Positions 26,713 through 34,872 of a DNA stretch of 64,000 nucleotides are shown here, in pieces (the first letter of the stretch is position 1; every line of letters begins with the position of its first letter). The stretch is taken from contig AP027304.1 of assembly GCA_036322835.1 (NCBI GenBank), positions 3,038,001 through 3,102,000 of the forward strand, in the 5' to 3' direction. A model generated the notes under the pieces. It ran no database searches. It was not told where the DNA came from and saw only the letters and a list, made by a program, of their open reading frames with translations. Position numbers and translations under genes: made by a program. Source of the DNA: Tenuifilaceae bacterium CYCD. GTDB taxonomy: Bacteria > Bacteroidota > Bacteroidia > Bacteroidales > Tenuifilaceae.

Positions 26713-27267
26713 ATGAAAGAGCGCAGTTTTTATCTCGATTTGCTTAATCAGCATATAAAAAATCCTAAAATGGTTGCCCATTGCCTGGCTTCCGAGGCTG
26801 TTTTAAGGGCTTTGGCTGAAAAATTAGGAGAGGACAAAGATGTTTGGGGTATTGCTGGTTTGCTTCACGATTTGGATGTTGAGATTACCAATGGCGATTC
26901 TAAAAAACATGCCCTGGTTGCGGCCGATATGTTAAAGGATATTCTGTCGAATGATGCCGTAGATGCAATTCGAATGCATAACGAAGAGGCTACAGGAATG
27001 CCTCGTACCTTAAAGTTTCAGTTTGCGCTGGCCGCTGGCGAAACAATTACAGGGTTGATTTTTGCTACTGCGCTGGTTTATCCCGATAAAAAGATCTCGA
27101 GCGTTAAGGTAAAATCCATTACCAAACGCATGAAGGAGAAGTTATTTGCTGCATCGGTAAACCGCGATACAATAATGGAGTGCGAAAAGTTGGGAATGAA
27201 TATCGATGAGTTTGCCCAGCTCTCCCTCGATGCTCTTATTCCTATTCAGGAGGATTTAGGCTTTTAA
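26713..27267 (+). CDS. HD-domain phosphohydrolase-like protein
   Basis: The ATG at 26713 (MKERSFYLDLLNQHIKNPKM) fits better than a TTG 30 bases upstream. The HD metal site is spelled by His in MVAHCLASEAVL, HD in GLLHDLDVEITN and a following KKHALVAADML. Proteins of this small type occur widely and their substrates, probably nucleotides, are not established. It follows the antiporter by 48 bases. Confidence 0.83.
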   Translation: MKERSFYLDLLNQHIKNPKMVAHCLASEAVLRALAEKLGEDKDVWGIAGLLHDLDVEITNGDSKKHALVAADMLKDILSNDAVDAIRMHNEEATGMPRTLKFQFALAAGETITGLIFATALVYPDKKISSVKVKSITKRMKEKLFAASVNRDTIMECEKLGMNIDEFAQLSLDALIPIQEDLGF

Positions 27268-27279
27268 TTGAATTTTATT

Positions 27280-27299
27280 ATTCCTGCGAACGCAGGAAT
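27280..27299. repeat. Short palindrome of the ATTCCTGC...GCAGGAAT type
   Basis: ATTCCTGC-GAAC-GCAGGAAT is a perfect 8-bp inverted repeat in the spacer between two genes. Similar ATTCC/GGAAT palindromes occur as dispersed repeats in many bacteria; it could also act as a weak terminator. Confidence 0.5.
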
Positions 27300-27325
27300 C
27301 CATTTATGTTATAAAAGATTTTACA

Positions 27326-28123
27326 ATGATACTACAGATTATTACCGAACAGGTTATTGAGGCAGCTAAGGCCGCTGGAAAGTTTGCACAAAAGGAGCGT
27401 GCTAATTTTTTGATGAACAAGGTTGAGGTTAAAGGCGAGCATAACTTTGTGTCGTACGTCGATAAAACCTGCGAAAAAATGCTTGTTGAGGCACTTTCGA
27501 AGGTGGTTCCAAATGCCGGATTTATTGCCGAGGAGGGAACTGGAGTGCCTAAGGAAGACGGTTTAAATTGGGTTATCGACCCGTTGGATGGTACCACAAA
27601 CTATATTCATGGTTTATCGCCTTACGCTGTGAGCGTTGCTTTAATGGATGGCCAGAATGTTTTGGTGGGCGTGGTTTACGAGCCAAACTTAGACGAGTGC
27701 TTTTGGGCAAATGCTGAAAGCGCGGCTTATAGAAATGCTGATATAATCAAGGTGTCTGATATTTCAACGGTTAACGATTCGTTGGTTTGCACGGGTTTCC
27801 CATACTACGATTATTCCCGAATAGATCAACTCCTTAAATCGCTCGATTACTTTATGCGAAATTCGCACGGAATGCGTAGGTTAGGTTCGGCAGCCACCGA
27901 TTTGGTTTACGTAGCCTGTGGCCGGTTCGATGCGTTTTACGAGTATGGCCTTAATCCTTGGGATGTTGCAGCCGGTGCATTAATTGTTGAAAGGGCAGGC
28001 GGTAAGGTTTGTGATTATAATAGGGGTAAAAATTATATCTTTGGAGCAGAAATTATAGCAACAAATAGTTTAGTTCATAAAGAATTTGTTGATATTGTAA
28101 ATGGTTTTATGATTTCAAAATAG
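27326..28123 (+). CDS. suhB: Inositol-monophosphatase family protein (SuhB-like)
   Basis: The 265-residue protein carries the metal-binding motifs of the family: AEEGTG near residue 70, WVIDPLDGTTNYIHGLSPYA near 90, and the C-terminal WDVAAGALIVERAGGKV. It hydrolyses inositol phosphate or related sugar phosphates. It is followed after 8 bases by a lipid acyltransferase gene and then a glycosyltransferase, suggesting an envelope-related operon. Confidence 0.9.
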   Translation: MILQIITEQVIEAAKAAGKFAQKERANFLMNKVEVKGEHNFVSYVDKTCEKMLVEALSKVVPNAGFIAEEGTGVPKEDGLNWVIDPLDGTTNYIHGLSPYAVSVALMDGQNVLVGVVYEPNLDECFWANAESAAYRNADIIKVSDISTVNDSLVCTGFPYYDYSRIDQLLKSLDYFMRNSHGMRRLGSAATDLVYVACGRFDAFYEYGLNPWDVAAGALIVERAGGKVCDYNRGKNYIFGAEIIATNSLVHKEFVDIVNGFMISK

Positions 28124-28131
28124 GTTGAACC

Positions 28132-29034
28132 ATGAAATTGCTCCTGTTCTATTTTCTCTACATAATTGCTCGAATAGTATTTTTCCTTCCTTTGAAGGTC
28201 TTATATGTCATTTCCGACGTATGTCGTTTTTTTGTGTACTATATTATTCGGTATCGGCGCGAGACTGTCCGGAAAAATCTCCGTAATGCATTTCCCAATA
28301 AAACCGAGTATGAGTTGAGAAGAATTGAGAAGCAATTTTACAAGCACTTTTGTGACCTTTTCCTCGAAGTAAACTTTGTGCTTTTTGTGTCTAAGCGACG
28401 AGCCCAAAAAATGGTTTCCTTTAAGAATATTGATCTTTTAAATAAATTTTACGACGAGGGTAAGAGTATTATTGCCGTTGGGGCTCATTATTGTAACTGG
28501 GAAATACTCAGCTTAATTGCCCTATACGATAAGCATACTGTAATAGGAGCGTACAAGCCTTTAAACAATAAACATTTCGAAAATTTTATTAATAGAAGTA
28601 GGGAGAAATTTGGTGGAGTGCCTGTCCCTATGCACGATGTTGCCCGTATGGCACTTAAAATGTCGCAGGAAGGTAAACCATTCTTTTTGGGCCTAATATC
28701 TGATCAAACCCCTGCAAAGGGTGATATTAGGTATTGGACCACTTTTTTAAATCAGGATACACCTGTTTTTTTAGGTACCGAAAAGATTGCTAAAAAAACA
28801 AACCAGCCTGTTTTGTTTTGCAATATGCGCAAACTTTCGAGAGGGAGATATGAGGCTGAATTTGTTGTTCTAACTGAAAATCCAAAAGAGACAAAACCCT
28901 ACGAAATTACCGAAATGCATGTGCGGGAATTAGAAAAATTGATACAAGAAGCTCCCGAGTATTGGCTTTGGTCGCATCGTAGATGGAAACACAAGCGGGA
29001 ATCATTCAATAATGCAGGGAAAAATGAAGTTTAA
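28132..29034 (+). CDS. Lipid A late acyltransferase family protein (LpxL/HtrB-like)
   Basis: One hydrophobic N-terminal segment (about 3-25) precedes the LpxL/HtrB domain. The HxxxxE catalytic motif is GAHYCNWEIL (about 117-126), and GLISDQTPAKGDIRYW is the second conserved block. It transfers an acyl chain from acyl-ACP to a lipid A precursor at the inner membrane. The gene ends inside the next open frame. Confidence 0.9.
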   Translation: MKLLLFYFLYIIARIVFFLPLKVLYVISDVCRFFVYYIIRYRRETVRKNLRNAFPNKTEYELRRIEKQFYKHFCDLFLEVNFVLFVSKRRAQKMVSFKNIDLLNKFYDEGKSIIAVGAHYCNWEILSLIALYDKHTVIGAYKPLNNKHFENFINRSREKFGGVPVPMHDVARMALKMSQEGKPFFLGLISDQTPAKGDIRYWTTFLNQDTPVFLGTEKIAKKTNQPVLFCNMRKLSRGRYEAEFVVLTENPKETKPYEITEMHVRELEKLIQEAPEYWLWSHRRWKHKRESFNNAGKNEV

Positions 29035-30046
29035 GGTTGCCGTTGTTATTCTAAATTGGAATGGAGAACGTTTCCTTAAACAGTTTCTGCCCAATGTTAT
29101 TAGTTGCTCTAGGGCTGAAGGGGTTGGCGTTTTTGTCGCCGATAATGGTTCTACAGATGGATCTCTTGCTTTACTCGATAACGATTTCAAAGAGGTAATT
29201 CAAATTAGGCTTGATCGGAATTATGGATTCGCCGAGGGGTATAACCGTGCCTTACAGCAAATAGATTCGGAGTATTTCGTACTACTTAATTCTGATGTAG
29301 AGGTTACCGAAGGATGGCTCAATCCCTTAATCAACTTTATGGATTTGCATCCCAGTGCCGCTGGATGTGCTCCAAAAATAATGGACTATTCCCGGAGACA
29401 GTATTTTGAGTATGCCGGTGCTGCTGGTGGGTACATCGATAAACATGGTTATCCTTTCTGTAGAGGTAGAATATTGTCGGAAATCGAGGTCGATAATAGC
29501 CAGTATGACAATATTTCTGAGACATTCTGGGCTAGTGGAGCATGCATGTTTGTTAGGGCATCCATGTATCTTAAGTTGGGTGGTTTAGATGATCGATTTT
29601 TCGCTCACATGGAAGAGATCGATTTATGCTGGCGTTTTCATAATAATGGTTATAGTGTGTGGTGCGTGCCAGCATCTAAAGTTTTCCATGTAGGAGGAGG
29701 AACGTTGCCCAACAATAATCCTCATAAGTTGTACCTGAATTACAGGAATAGCTTATACATGCTACATAAGAATCTTCATCCATCAGAACTTTTTGGTGTT
29801 ATATTTTTCAGGTTGGTACTCGATGGGTTGTCGGCTATGGCATACGTTGCAACGCTCAAATTTGCATATGTAAAGGCTGTTTTTCGGGCTCACATTCACT
29901 ACTATAGAAGCGTTAAGGTGTTAAATCTGCATAGAAAAAGTACAAAGTTTTTACGCCTACAACAAATTCCTCAAATCTATAGTAAAAGCATACTTCTTCA
30001 GTTTTTCCTTTTCAGGCATAGAAAGTTTTCGCAGCTGAAGTTTTGA
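29024..30046 (+). CDS. Family 2 glycosyltransferase
   Basis: VAVVILNWNGERFLKQFLPN at the N-terminus, VFVADNGSTDGS (UDP-sugar binding) and YFVLLNSDVEVTEGWL (DxD-like SDVEV) mark a GT-A rhamnosyltransferase-like enzyme. WASGACMFVRASMYLKLGGLDDRFFAHMEEIDLCWR is the ExDxxR-type acceptor part. Either the ATG at 29012 or that at 29024 may be used; both overlap the acyltransferase gene. It likely builds a surface polysaccharide. Confidence 0.9.
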   Translation: MKFKVAVVILNWNGERFLKQFLPNVISCSRAEGVGVFVADNGSTDGSLALLDNDFKEVIQIRLDRNYGFAEGYNRALQQIDSEYFVLLNSDVEVTEGWLNPLINFMDLHPSAAGCAPKIMDYSRRQYFEYAGAAGGYIDKHGYPFCRGRILSEIEVDNSQYDNISETFWASGACMFVRASMYLKLGGLDDRFFAHMEEIDLCWRFHNNGYSVWCVPASKVFHVGGGTLPNNNPHKLYLNYRNSLYMLHKNLHPSELFGVIFFRLVLDGLSAMAYVATLKFAYVKAVFRAHIHYYRSVKVLNLHRKSTKFLRLQQIPQIYSKSILLQFFLFRHRKFSQLKF

Positions 30047-30100
30047 CCTATCGCTTTTAAAATTTATTAATTGGTTGATATCAGTTGGTTGCAATTTGGG

Positions 30101-30119
30101 TACGTTGTATTACAACGTA
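30101..30119. promoter_or_regulatory. 19-bp palindrome upstream of the acyl-CoA ligase
   Basis: TACGTTGTA-T-TACAACGTA is a perfect 9-bp inverted repeat with one central base, typical of TetR-family operators. A -7-like box TACATTTG is at 30196-30203, with no good -33 box. Confidence 0.5.
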
Positions 30120-30257
30120 TAATCGATTGCAAAATTATGATTCAATACGAATAAATAATTTGGAACAAAAACAATAATAATACGTTTTTATAGCATACAT
30201 TTGCAGGTTGCTTTGATGCATGGCAAAGCACTGCTTTTATAAATTCAAACGTATAGA

Positions 30258-31943
30258 ATGATTTCATTAAAGAAATTAACCATTCGTGATATTTTCTTTC
30301 GCTCACGGATGGCTTACTCCGATCGACCTGCTTTAGCTTTTGTTGGTTCCGATCCAATCTCCTATGCCGATATGGCAATTATAGTGAGGAATGTTTCCGG
30401 GATGCTCAACACGCTTGGCGTAAAAAAAGGCGATAAGATTGCGTTGCTAGGAGAGAATAGCCCCAACTGGGCAATGGCATACTTTTCAATTACCACAATC
30501 GGGGCTGTTGTGGTGCCGATTTTACCCGATTTTTCTGCAACAGAAATGGAGGCAATTATACACCATAGCGAATCGAAGGTGGTTTTTGTTTCCGCAAAGA
30601 TTTTCAACCAGTTAAATCTTAATAATCTAAGAGGAATAGATGCATTTGTGCTTTTGAATAACTTAGAGCCTATTGATGAGCAAGTAGCAGAGGTTGACTC
30701 ATCAATGAAGTATACAATTCCTCAAACTGTAGTTAATGTAGATTATTGCGATTGCGAATTTCCAAAGCCATTCGAGGATGATTTGGCTGCAATAATTTAT
30801 ACCTCGGGAACTACAGGTCGACCTAAAGGAGTGATGCTATCGCATAAGAATATTGTTTCAAATATCCTATCGACATTGATGATTCAGGATGTTACTGATA
30901 CCGATCGGCTACTTTCTATTTTACCCTTATCGCATACCTATGAATGTACCGTTGGATTCTTACTTCCAATGGCTACTGGTGCATCAATATATTACCTCGA
31001 TAAGCCTCCTACAGCAGCAGTGCTTATTCCTGCTATGCAGAAGATAAAGCCAACAATGATTCTTGTAGTGCCTTTGGTTATTGAGAAAATCTATAAGAAC
31101 AAGATAAAACCTGAACTTACAGCAACATCTGCAAAGCGAATGCTTTACAATTTTTCGCTTACGCGGAAGTTGATGCATAAGCTTGCGGCAAGTAAACTTA
31201 AAGATATCTTTGGCGGCGAGTTGCATTTCTTTGGAGTGGGTGGTGCAAAATTATCGTATGAGGTTGAGCGTTTCATGTTCGAGGGTAAATTCCCTTACGC
31301 AATTGGTTACGGCATGACTGAAACCGCGCCGTTACTATCAGGATGTACACCTAAATTAACAAGGTTTAGATGTGCTGGATATAACCTACCGGGACAGGAA
31401 ATGAAGATCCTCAACCCTAATCCAGAAACTGGTGAGGGCGAAATCCTAGTAAAAGGTTCGAATGTAATGGTTGGTTACTATAAAGAACCGGAATTGACCG
31501 AGTCAATGTTTGTTGATGGCTGGCTTAGAACTGGCGATTTGGGTGCCTTTGATTCGCATGGGTTTATACAAATCTTGGGTCGTACTAAGAATATGATTCT
31601 AAGCGCTTCGGGCGAGAATATTTATCCTGAGGAGATTGAGGCGTTGATCAATAAGAATGAGTTTGTGCTTGAATCGATGGTTTATGAAATGAAGGGTAAA
31701 CTTGTGGCTAGAGTTCATTTGAATAAGGAATTAGTTGAGGGCTACTATGCTGGGATGAAGCAGTCTGCAAAGGATTGGCAGCACAATGCCGAGGAAAAAT
31801 CTAGGCGTGTTATGGATGATATTATGGCACATGTTAACTCTAAGGTTGCACGTTTTGCAAGACTAAGCGCGGTTGTTGAACAGCATGAACCCTTTGAGAA
31901 AACTCCAACACAAAAGATTAAACGGTTTATTTATAATAAGTAA
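30258..31943 (+). CDS. Long-chain fatty acid--CoA ligase (AMP-binding)
   Basis: The ANL-superfamily P-loop is IIYTSGTTGRPKGVMLSHKN (about 177-196). GYGMTETAPLLSG, GWLRTGDLGAFDSHGFIQILGR and the final lysine region (EKTPTQKIKRFIYNK) are all in place. At 561 residues this is full length. It activates fatty acids for phospholipid synthesis or oxidation. It stands alone between a palindrome and a strong terminator. Confidence 0.92.
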   Translation: MISLKKLTIRDIFFRSRMAYSDRPALAFVGSDPISYADMAIIVRNVSGMLNTLGVKKGDKIALLGENSPNWAMAYFSITTIGAVVVPILPDFSATEMEAIIHHSESKVVFVSAKIFNQLNLNNLRGIDAFVLLNNLEPIDEQVAEVDSSMKYTIPQTVVNVDYCDCEFPKPFEDDLAAIIYTSGTTGRPKGVMLSHKNIVSNILSTLMIQDVTDTDRLLSILPLSHTYECTVGFLLPMATGASIYYLDKPPTAAVLIPAMQKIKPTMILVVPLVIEKIYKNKIKPELTATSAKRMLYNFSLTRKLMHKLAASKLKDIFGGELHFFGVGGAKLSYEVERFMFEGKFPYAIGYGMTETAPLLSGCTPKLTRFRCAGYNLPGQEMKILNPNPETGEGEILVKGSNVMVGYYKEPELTESMFVDGWLRTGDLGAFDSHGFIQILGRTKNMILSASGENIYPEEIEALINKNEFVLESMVYEMKGKLVARVHLNKELVEGYYAGMKQSAKDWQHNAEEKSRRVMDDIMAHVNSKVARFARLSAVVEQHEPFEKTPTQKIKRFIYNK

Positions 31944-31948
31944 CAGAA

Positions 31949-31974
31949 AAGAGCGCTCACAAGCGCTTTTTTTT
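31949..31974 (+). terminator. Terminator after the acyl-CoA ligase
   Basis: AGCGCT-CACA-AGCGCT forms the stem and is followed by eight T. Confidence 0.85.
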
Positions 31975-32249
31975 CAGTTTGAATAAATATCTTCATTTGT
32001 AAACTTTATTTCTGTCAAATCCCTGAGGCTTTTACTCGAACATTTTACCCTACTGTACGCTCAGCACTAGAGTATCACTATGCTCTTGTCCTGTTGGTAC
32101 TATTAATATTACATTTATTTTATCTCTCATTCTCAAATTCTCCAATCTTCTAATTGTGTAGATCTCAAATTGTCTATTTGCCAAATATTCTTTACTTTTG
32201 CTCACTTGTTAACGATTTTAAGAATCTATTAAATATAAAGTTTTTACCG
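31975..32249 (+). promoter_or_regulatory. pheT upstream region with promoter at 32170-32200
   Basis: The AT-rich spacer holds TTG (32170-32172), a 20-base spacer and TACTTTTG (32193-32200), an exact Bacteroidota promoter. The predicted start, about 32207, lies downstream of longer in-frame starts for pheT and so supports the ATG at 32250. The rest of the spacer shows nothing I recognise. Confidence 0.65.
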
Positions 32250-34709
32250 ATGAAAATTTCACATAGCTGGCTGAAGCAGTATATCGATGTTGATTTAACT
32301 CCCGAAGAAATTTCTAAAATACTTACATCCATTGGCCTTGAGGTTGAAGGTTTAGAGAAGATTGAAACCGTTAAAGGCGGACTCGAAGGAGTTGTGGTGG
32401 GAGAGGTGCTTACCTGCGAAAAACACCCCGATGCCGATAAACTTAGCATTACCACCGTTAATGTTGGACAGGTTGAGCCTTTGAATGTTGTATGCGGAGC
32501 TCCCAATGTTGCAAAGGGCCAAAAGGTTTTAGTAGCAACTGTAGGTACAAAACTTTACTTTAAGGATGAGGAAATTGTAATCAAGAAGGCTAAAATACGT
32601 GGTGCTGCTTCGGAAGGGATGATTTGTGCCGAGGATGAACTTGGTGTTGGCACCTCTCATGCAGGTATAATGGTTTTACCAAACGATACAAAAATTGGAA
32701 CAACCGCTCGCGAGTATTTTCAGATAGTTGATGATTATCAGTACGAGATTGGTTTAACGCCAAACCGTATCGATGCGGCTTCGCATTTTGGTGTTGCTCG
32801 CGATTTGATGGCTTATCTTGGTTTGCATAACGATGCAAAGGGCGCAAATCTACCAAATGTCAATGATTTCAAGGTTGAAAACCAATTGTTGACAATTCCT
32901 GTGGAGGTTATAGCAAGTCAGGCTTGTCCTCGTTATTCGGGAGTAACTGTGAGCGGTATAAAAGTTGGCCCATCGCCAAAATGGCTACAGGATAGACTTA
33001 AAGCTATCGGTTTAAATCCAATCAACAATGTTGTGGATGTTACCAACTATGTCCTACACGAGATTGGACAACCGCTTCACGCTTTCGATGCCGATGTAGT
33101 TAAAGGGAATAAGGTTGTTGTTCGAACAATGCCAGAGGGAACATCATTTGTTACTCTCGATGGTGTAGAGCGTAAGCTCCACGCTGACGATTTGATGATT
33201 TGTAACGAATCCGAGCCAATGTGTATTGCAGGGGTATTCGGTGGATTACATTCGGGTGTAACCGAGAAAACAACCAAGGTCTTTATTGAGAGCGCCTGCT
33301 TTAATCCTGTTTCGGTTCGTAAAACTGCTCGCAGACACGGACTTAATACTGATGCTTCGTTCCGTTTTGAGCGTGGAACCGATGTAAATATCACAATTTG
33401 GGCGTTGAAACGCTCTGCAATGCTTATCAAGGAGGTTGCAGGTGGCACAATATCTTCGGATGTTATTGATGTTTATCCAATGCCAGTAGATAAATTCCGC
33501 GTTGAGTTTAATGTTGAGCGGGCTTGGAGTTTAATCGGGAAACAAATTCCAACCAAAACTATCGAAACAATTCTTAAAGGGTTGGAGATAGATGTAACCT
33601 CAAAGAATGGAAACGATTGGGTTTTGGCAGTCCCAACCTACAGAGTGGATGTTTTACGTGAAGCCGATGTGGTGGAGGATGTTCTTCGAATCTATGGCTA
33701 CAACAATATTGAAATGCCTCATAAGGTTAGTAGTACATTAAGTTACTCAAGGAAACCCGATTCGTACCAGTTACAGAATATTGCAGCCGATTTCTTGACC
33801 AATAATCATTTTAACGAGATTATGTGTAACTCGTTGACCAAGGCGGCTTACTATAAAAATCTCAGCACTTTACCAGAGCAGAACTCTGTTCAAATTCTGA
33901 ATCCGCTAAGTAACGATTTGAGCGTGTTGCGTCAAACATTGCTATTTGGAGGTTTGGAAAGTATTCAGCGCAATACAAACTTCCGCAACCCCGATTTGAA
34001 ACTTTACGAATTTGGTAATTGCTATAAGTTCAATACCGATGTTGAGAATCCAAAAACTCCTTTAGATAGATATACCGAGAACTCCCGTTTAGCAATTTGG
34101 TTAACAGGCGATGAGGATGCTGAGCATTGGTCGCAAAAATCCGATAAGGTGAACTTCTTTAACCTAAAAAGCTATGTTCACTCATTGCTTAACAGATTTG
34201 GATTTGATACCAATTCCTTAGAGCATACCGAGACTTCTACCGATATTTTCGATTACGGAATGGTATACAAAACCAATGGTGGCAAGGTTGTGGTAACCTT
34301 TGGTGTTGTAAATAGCAATCTTACCAAAGATTTTGACATTAAGGCCGATGTATTCTTTGCTGAGATAGAGTGGGAGATGCTGTTAAAGCAATCGACTAAG
34401 AATAAAATATCGTACACCGAGTTGCCCAAATATCCCGAAGTTCGTCGCGATTTGGCATTACTAATTGATACCGCTGTAACCTATGAGCAAGTTCGTAAAC
34501 TTGCTTACGCAGCTGAGCGTAAACTGCTCAAAAACGTAAATTTGTTTGATGTTTATCAGGGAAAGAACCTTCCTGAGGGTAAAAAGTCGTATGCGGTTAG
34601 CTTTACACTGCAGGATGAGTCGAAAACCTTAACCGATGAGCAAATTGACCGTACAATGAAACGATTAATTGAGGCTTATATAAAGGATTTGGGAGCGCAA
34701 CTTCGATAG
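32250..34709 (+). CDS. pheT: Phenylalanine--tRNA ligase beta subunit
   Basis: Starting at ATG 32250 the protein has 819 residues, the normal bacterial length. MKISHSWLKQYIDVDLTPEE opens it, followed by an EMAP/tRNA-binding domain (about 40-150, CEKHPDADKLSI), B3/B4 (GLNPINNVVDVTNYVLHEIGQPLHAFD), B5 (VLREADVVEDVLRIYGYNNI) and a C-terminal anticodon-binding FDX-ACB domain (ELPKYPEVRRDLALLID). The alpha subunit gene is not adjacent, as is usual in this phylum. Confidence 0.96.
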   Translation: MKISHSWLKQYIDVDLTPEEISKILTSIGLEVEGLEKIETVKGGLEGVVVGEVLTCEKHPDADKLSITTVNVGQVEPLNVVCGAPNVAKGQKVLVATVGTKLYFKDEEIVIKKAKIRGAASEGMICAEDELGVGTSHAGIMVLPNDTKIGTTAREYFQIVDDYQYEIGLTPNRIDAASHFGVARDLMAYLGLHNDAKGANLPNVNDFKVENQLLTIPVEVIASQACPRYSGVTVSGIKVGPSPKWLQDRLKAIGLNPINNVVDVTNYVLHEIGQPLHAFDADVVKGNKVVVRTMPEGTSFVTLDGVERKLHADDLMICNESEPMCIAGVFGGLHSGVTEKTTKVFIESACFNPVSVRKTARRHGLNTDASFRFERGTDVNITIWALKRSAMLIKEVAGGTISSDVIDVYPMPVDKFRVEFNVERAWSLIGKQIPTKTIETILKGLEIDVTSKNGNDWVLAVPTYRVDVLREADVVEDVLRIYGYNNIEMPHKVSSTLSYSRKPDSYQLQNIAADFLTNNHFNEIMCNSLTKAAYYKNLSTLPEQNSVQILNPLSNDLSVLRQTLLFGGLESIQRNTNFRNPDLKLYEFGNCYKFNTDVENPKTPLDRYTENSRLAIWLTGDEDAEHWSQKSDKVNFFNLKSYVHSLLNRFGFDTNSLEHTETSTDIFDYGMVYKTNGGKVVVTFGVVNSNLTKDFDIKADVFFAEIEWEMLLKQSTKNKISYTELPKYPEVRRDLALLIDTAVTYEQVRKLAYAAERKLLKNVNLFDVYQGKNLPEGKKSYAVSFTLQDESKTLTDEQIDRTMKRLIEAYIKDLGAQLR

Positions 34710-34726
34710 AAATTAAATTATGCAAG

Positions 34727-34754
34727 GGCCATCGATTCGATGGCCTTTTTTTTT
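34727..34754 (+). terminator. Terminator after pheT
   Basis: GGCCATCGA and TCGATGGCC form a perfect 9-bp inverted repeat followed by nine T. Confidence 0.88.
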
Positions 34755-34872
34755 GTTTTTAATTTTTTTGAGAGGAATATTTTGGAGTCTATAGATATGT
34801 AATGTGTTGAAAAATAATGTCTTTTTAGTGAATTAAATTTCTTTTTCATAATTTTATAAGAAATATCGTACA

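Noticed and set aside
32154-32249. N-terminal extension of pheT
   Set aside because: A consensus promoter lies at 32170-32200 and the family start is MKISHSWLKQYID at 32250.
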